Assembly (NCBI GenBank): GCA_002293365.1
Contig: DBDD01000022.1
Coordinates: 1 to 7,113 of the forward strand
Direction: 5' to 3'
DNA length: 7,113 nt
DNA from: Christensenella sp. UBA941
GTDB lineage: Bacteria > Bacillota > Clostridia > Christensenellales > UBA941
The position numbers and the translations under genes are program-made. The number at the start of each line of letters is the position of its first letter. Position 1 is the stretch's first letter. Of the stretch, positions 5,539 to 7,113 are shown piece after piece. Below the pieces are notes generated by a model. The model had not been told where the DNA came from and made no database searches. It saw only the letters and a program-made list of their open reading frames with translations.

Positions 5539-5555
5539 ACACTCTCATCTTTTTA

Positions 5556-5584
5556 TTGATATACAATAATATTAATAATATAAT
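5556..5584 (+). promoter_or_regulatory. Promoter of the lipoprotein gene
   Basis: TTGATA (5556-5561) and a perfect TATAAT (5579-5584) are separated by 17 bases in a very AT-rich stretch (5545-5626) that contrasts with the GC-rich flanks. Transcription would start about 35 bases before the ATG at 5627. The ribosome binding site AAGGA (5613-5617) is 9 bases from the start. Confidence 0.8.
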
Positions 5585-5626
5585 AGCAATACATACATAA
5601 TAATAAATGTATAAGGAATTATATTT

Positions 5627-6268
5627 ATGAAAAAGCTCCCAGTTCTCGTCCTCGCGCTGGCGCTCATCCTATCCGCCTGCTCCCCCTTAAACGCCGAGCA
5701 GCGCGACGCCGTGCGCGCGTTTGGCGATTTGCTTTCGGTTTTGCCGCCCGAGGGCGACGGGCGGGACGATTCCGGCCTATGGCGTATCACGGCACCGGAC
5801 GGTAGCGCGTGGTTCGAGTGGGATAACCAGGGCGTCATGATGGGCGTGGAGATGGGGCCGCTCACGGAAGCGGGGCTGAGCGATAGGGCGCCGCTCATCT
5901 TCTTTGCGCCCGCGTTCAATATGTTGAATCTGGACGTTCAGCCGACCCCACTGCGGCAATTCGAAAAGGACGCCGCGTATTTCAGGGACCGCATCGGCTA
6001 TGCCTTTTCTGTAGACCGTTACTATATCGATATAGACGGTCTGGGCAACCGGATTGAATTCGCGCGGGATATAAACACGAACGACAAGGATATCGTGTTC
6101 GTGATTAGCGTAGCGGCGCTCATACAAGAGGACGCCGACGCCCTTAAAAACGCAGAGGGCTGGGAATACGATCAGGCCGCGGGGCGGCTCGTGAAAGCGT
6201 TCAATTTAGAAGAAAGGGCGCTCGGCGCGCCCTCAATATCCGTCTTCGACGGCGGCGATGAACTTTAG
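5627..6268 (+). CDS. Predicted lipoprotein, function unknown
   Basis: A 213-residue secreted lipoprotein. Residues 1-17 form a signal peptide (M-K-K, then a leucine/alanine-rich core) ending in the lipobox L-S-A-C with Cys18 as the lipidated residue, so the mature protein should be anchored on the outer face of the membrane. The mature part is acidic, with alternating strands: G-L-W-R-I-T-A-P-D-G-S-A-W-F-E-W (about 45-60), a central segment with aromatic residues (Y-F-R-D-R-I-G-Y-A-F-S-V-D-R-Y-Y), and a helical tail. No catalytic motif was recognised and I cannot assign a family. It has its own near-consensus promoter. Its last 12 codons, including the stop, overlap the end of the convergent GerQ-like gene, and that gene's terminator hairpin is part of this coding sequence. 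Confidence 0.85.
   Translation: MKKLPVLVLALALILSACSPLNAEQRDAVRAFGDLLSVLPPEGDGRDDSGLWRITAPDGSAWFEWDNQGVMMGVEMGPLTEAGLSDRAPLIFFAPAFNMLNLDVQPTPLRQFEKDAAYFRDRIGYAFSVDRYYIDIDGLGNRIEFARDINTNDKDIVFVISVAALIQEDADALKNAEGWEYDQAAGRLVKAFNLEERALGAPSISVFDGGDEL
6203..6233 (-). terminator. Intrinsic terminator of the GerQ-like gene, inside the lipoprotein CDS
   Basis: AGGGCGC (6215-6221) and GCGCCCT (6227-6233) form a perfect 7-bp stem with a 5-base loop. Read on the minus strand, the stem begins at the last base of the TGA stop (6233-6235) and is followed by TTCTTCTAAATT (complement of about 6203-6214), a U-rich tail. On the plus strand no T-run follows, so it is directional. Confidence 0.7.
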
Positions 6269-6739
6269 CGAATGCGTATCGCATACAACGTGATTCCTGG
6301 TTTCCAGTTCCTTTAGTATTATGTAATTTGCTCCGACGTCCGTAAGCGTACCCGTCCTCTCCTCCATGATATTCGTGCCGATTAAAAACTCGGCGCGTAC
6401 CGTCTTGCCTATCCACGTCCGAAGATACCCCGGCAGAAATAGCGGATTTTTCAGGGCTTCAGGCGCAGCGCCGTCCGTAAGCGCCGCCGGCTCCAAATTG
6501 GCGCCAGAATTCGGGCTTTGTATGTTCTGGTTCTGTTCGCCTGGCTGTTCGTTTTGTTGCTTGGAACGCGCCGCGTTTTCAGGCGCTTCCGAAGCGGCGC
6601 GCGGCTGTCCCATATTCTGGCGCGCCTGTGCGCCCGCTCCGCCCATATGCGGATTTCTTCCGTAGTGTACGCCGCCCGCGCGGCCAGCCTGCTGATTCGC
6701 GCGCGACTGCATGCCCGTCGTGGGCGTTCGGTTGATCAT
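6233..6739 (-). CDS. Probable GerQ-like spore coat protein
   Basis: A 168-residue protein in two parts. Residues 1 to about 95 are a low-complexity tail rich in Gln, Asn, Ala, Gly and Pro with little hydrophobic content. Residues from about 96 (F-L-P-G-Y-L-R-T-W-I-G-K-T-V) form a compact beta-rich domain with F-L-I-G-T-N-I-M-E-E-R-T-G-T-L, then Y-I-I-L-K-E and a final strand. This layout, a disordered Gln-rich N-terminus and a small C-terminal beta domain, resembles the spore coat/germination protein GerQ, whose glutamine/lysine cross-linking by transglutaminase is known in Bacillus; the match is from pattern only. Start: ATG at 6737-6739, with GAGGG (complement of 6747-6751) 7 bases upstream; a TTG two codons earlier would be only one base from that site and is rejected. 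Convergent with the lipoprotein gene and divergent from the ABC gene. Confidence 0.55.
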   Translation of the reverse strand: MINRTPTTGMQSRANQQAGRAGGVHYGRNPHMGGAGAQARQNMGQPRAASEAPENAARSKQQNEQPGEQNQNIQSPNSGANLEPAALTDGAAPEALKNPLFLPGYLRTWIGKTVRAEFLIGTNIMEERTGTLTDVGANYIILKELETRNHVVCDTHSLKFIAAVEDGY

Positions 6740-6756
6740 TATCAATCCCTCGCTTC

Positions 6757-6783
6757 ATTATGATTTGTGCCAGTTTATGTCAG
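6757..6783 (-). promoter_or_regulatory. Weak candidate promoter of the GerQ-like gene
   Basis: On the minus strand CATAAT (complement of 6757-6762) lies just before the ribosome binding site, with CTGACA (complement of 6778-6783) only 15 bases further upstream. The spacing is poor for SigA. A CATA-type -10 would also suit the sporulation factors SigE or SigK, but the rest of those consensus sequences is not convincing. Confidence 0.25.
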
Positions 6784-6798
6784 CCTATGCGGGAGGAT

Positions 6799-6830
6799 AC
6801 TCGGAGGTTCCGAGTGGTAAACTAACTCGG
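6799..6830 (+). promoter_or_regulatory. Three-copy hexamer around a candidate extended -10, upstream of the ABC gene
   Basis: ACTCGG (6799-6804), its complement CCGAGT (6810-6815) and ACTCGG again (6825-6830) lie within 32 bases, right before the ATG at 6833. Between the second and third copies is TGGTAAACT (6815-6823), an extended -10-like element that would place transcription start within a few bases of the ATG. The repeats could be operator half-sites or alternative RNA hairpin arms. No good -35 is visible. Confidence 0.4.
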
Positions 6831-6832
6831 CT

Positions 6833-7113
6833 ATGGAGAAAAAACACGACTTGATAAGGCTTAGCGGCGTGCAAAAGGAATATGGGCGGGGCTCCGCGAG
6901 AGTCCTGGCGCTCCGCGATGTGGACATGCGCGTCGAAGAGGGCGAATTCGTCGCGATCATGGGGCCGTCCGGCTCCGGAAAATCGACGCTTATGAACATC
7001 CTGGGCTGTCTCGACCGCTCGCACAAGGGCTGCTATTCGCTCGGCGGCGTCGATACGAAAACGCTTACGCCCGGCGCGCTCGCGCATCTGCGCAACAGGA
7101 CGATCGGCTTCGT
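6833..7113 (+). CDS. ABC transporter ATP-binding protein, MacB/LolD-like (3' end outside window)
   Basis: The first 93 codons of an ABC ATPase that would power a membrane export or lipoprotein/peptide-handling permease of the MacB/FtsX type. Seen: an aromatic A-loop residue Y17 in K-E-Y-G, the strand A-L-R-D-V-D-M-R-V-E-E-G-E-F-V-A-I-M, Walker A GPSGSGKST at residues 44-52, then L-M-N-I-L-G-C-L-D-R, which is typical of the LolD/MacB/SalX branch. The window ends at I-G-F-V, just before the Q-loop, so Walker B and the signature motif are not visible. Start: ATG at 6833; an in-frame stop at 6818-6820 leaves no other start upstream. No Shine-Dalgarno sequence lies at the right distance (GGAGG at 6803-6807 is 25 bases away), which is unusual in this window. 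A permease gene probably follows. Confidence 0.88.
   Translation, partial: MEKKHDLIRLSGVQKEYGRGSARVLALRDVDMRVEEGEFVAIMGPSGSGKSTLMNILGCLDRSHKGCYSLGGVDTKTLTPGALAHLRNRTIGF

Noticed and set aside
6366..6763. Plus-strand open frames of 99 and 81 codons opposite the GerQ-like gene
   Set aside because: They have Cys- or Arg-rich, low-complexity translations typical of shadow frames, and the minus frame has a proper start site, terminator and domain structure.
1..7113. CRISPR array, tRNA/rRNA genes, transposase or phage genes
   Set aside because: No regularly spaced repeats, no cloverleaf-like or rRNA-like segments, and no transposase, integrase or phage protein motifs were seen on either strand.

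Overview
The window looks like chromosomal DNA of a spore-forming, clostridia-like member of the Bacillota (Firmicutes), fairly GC-rich by eye. The signs are the gene order rsgA-rpe-thiN followed by rpmB (as in the Bacillus yloQ-rpe-yloS-spoVM-rpmB neighbourhood), a zinc-ribbon form of ribosomal protein L28, consensus SigA-type promoters and strong Shine-Dalgarno sites, and a probable GerQ-like spore coat protein. The genus cannot be read from the sequence.

Region 1 (1-1675, + strand) is a tightly packed housekeeping operon: the 3' end of rsgA (ribosome assembly GTPase), rpe (pentose phosphate epimerase, TTG start inside the end of rsgA) and thiN (thiamine pyrophosphokinase, ATGA overlap with rpe). 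Region 2 (1672-2600) is a toxin-antitoxin patch. On the minus strand lie the decayed remains of a DinJ/RelB-YafQ type module: an antitoxin without its N-terminus and only the tail of the toxin. Directly beside it, on the plus strand, is an apparently intact Phd/YefM-RelE module with its own promoter and palindromic operator-like sequences. The -35 of the intact module lies in the broken 5' end of the old antitoxin.

Region 3 (2601-3285) has a 56-residue membrane protein whose ribosome binding site can fold into a hairpin, a bidirectional terminator, and rpmB on the minus strand with its own promoter. Region 4 (3286-5538) is a complete Cu(+)-exporting P1B-type ATPase (copA) ending in a long perfect hairpin. 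No copper chaperone or copper regulator gene is beside it. Region 5 (5556-6739) has a predicted lipoprotein of unknown function (+) and, converging on it with a 36-bp overlap, a probable GerQ-like spore coat protein (-). The terminator of the latter lies inside the lipoprotein coding sequence. Region 6 (6833-7113) is the start of a MacB/LolD-type ABC transporter ATPase, read divergently from the GerQ-like gene and preceded by a three-copy hexamer arrangement around a candidate extended -10.

Most of the window is ordinary core genome. I see no convincing new multi-gene system. The most informative parts are the toxin-antitoxin scar and replacement at 1672-2600 and several compact regulatory or overlap structures. 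No tRNA, rRNA, CRISPR array or insertion sequence was recognised.
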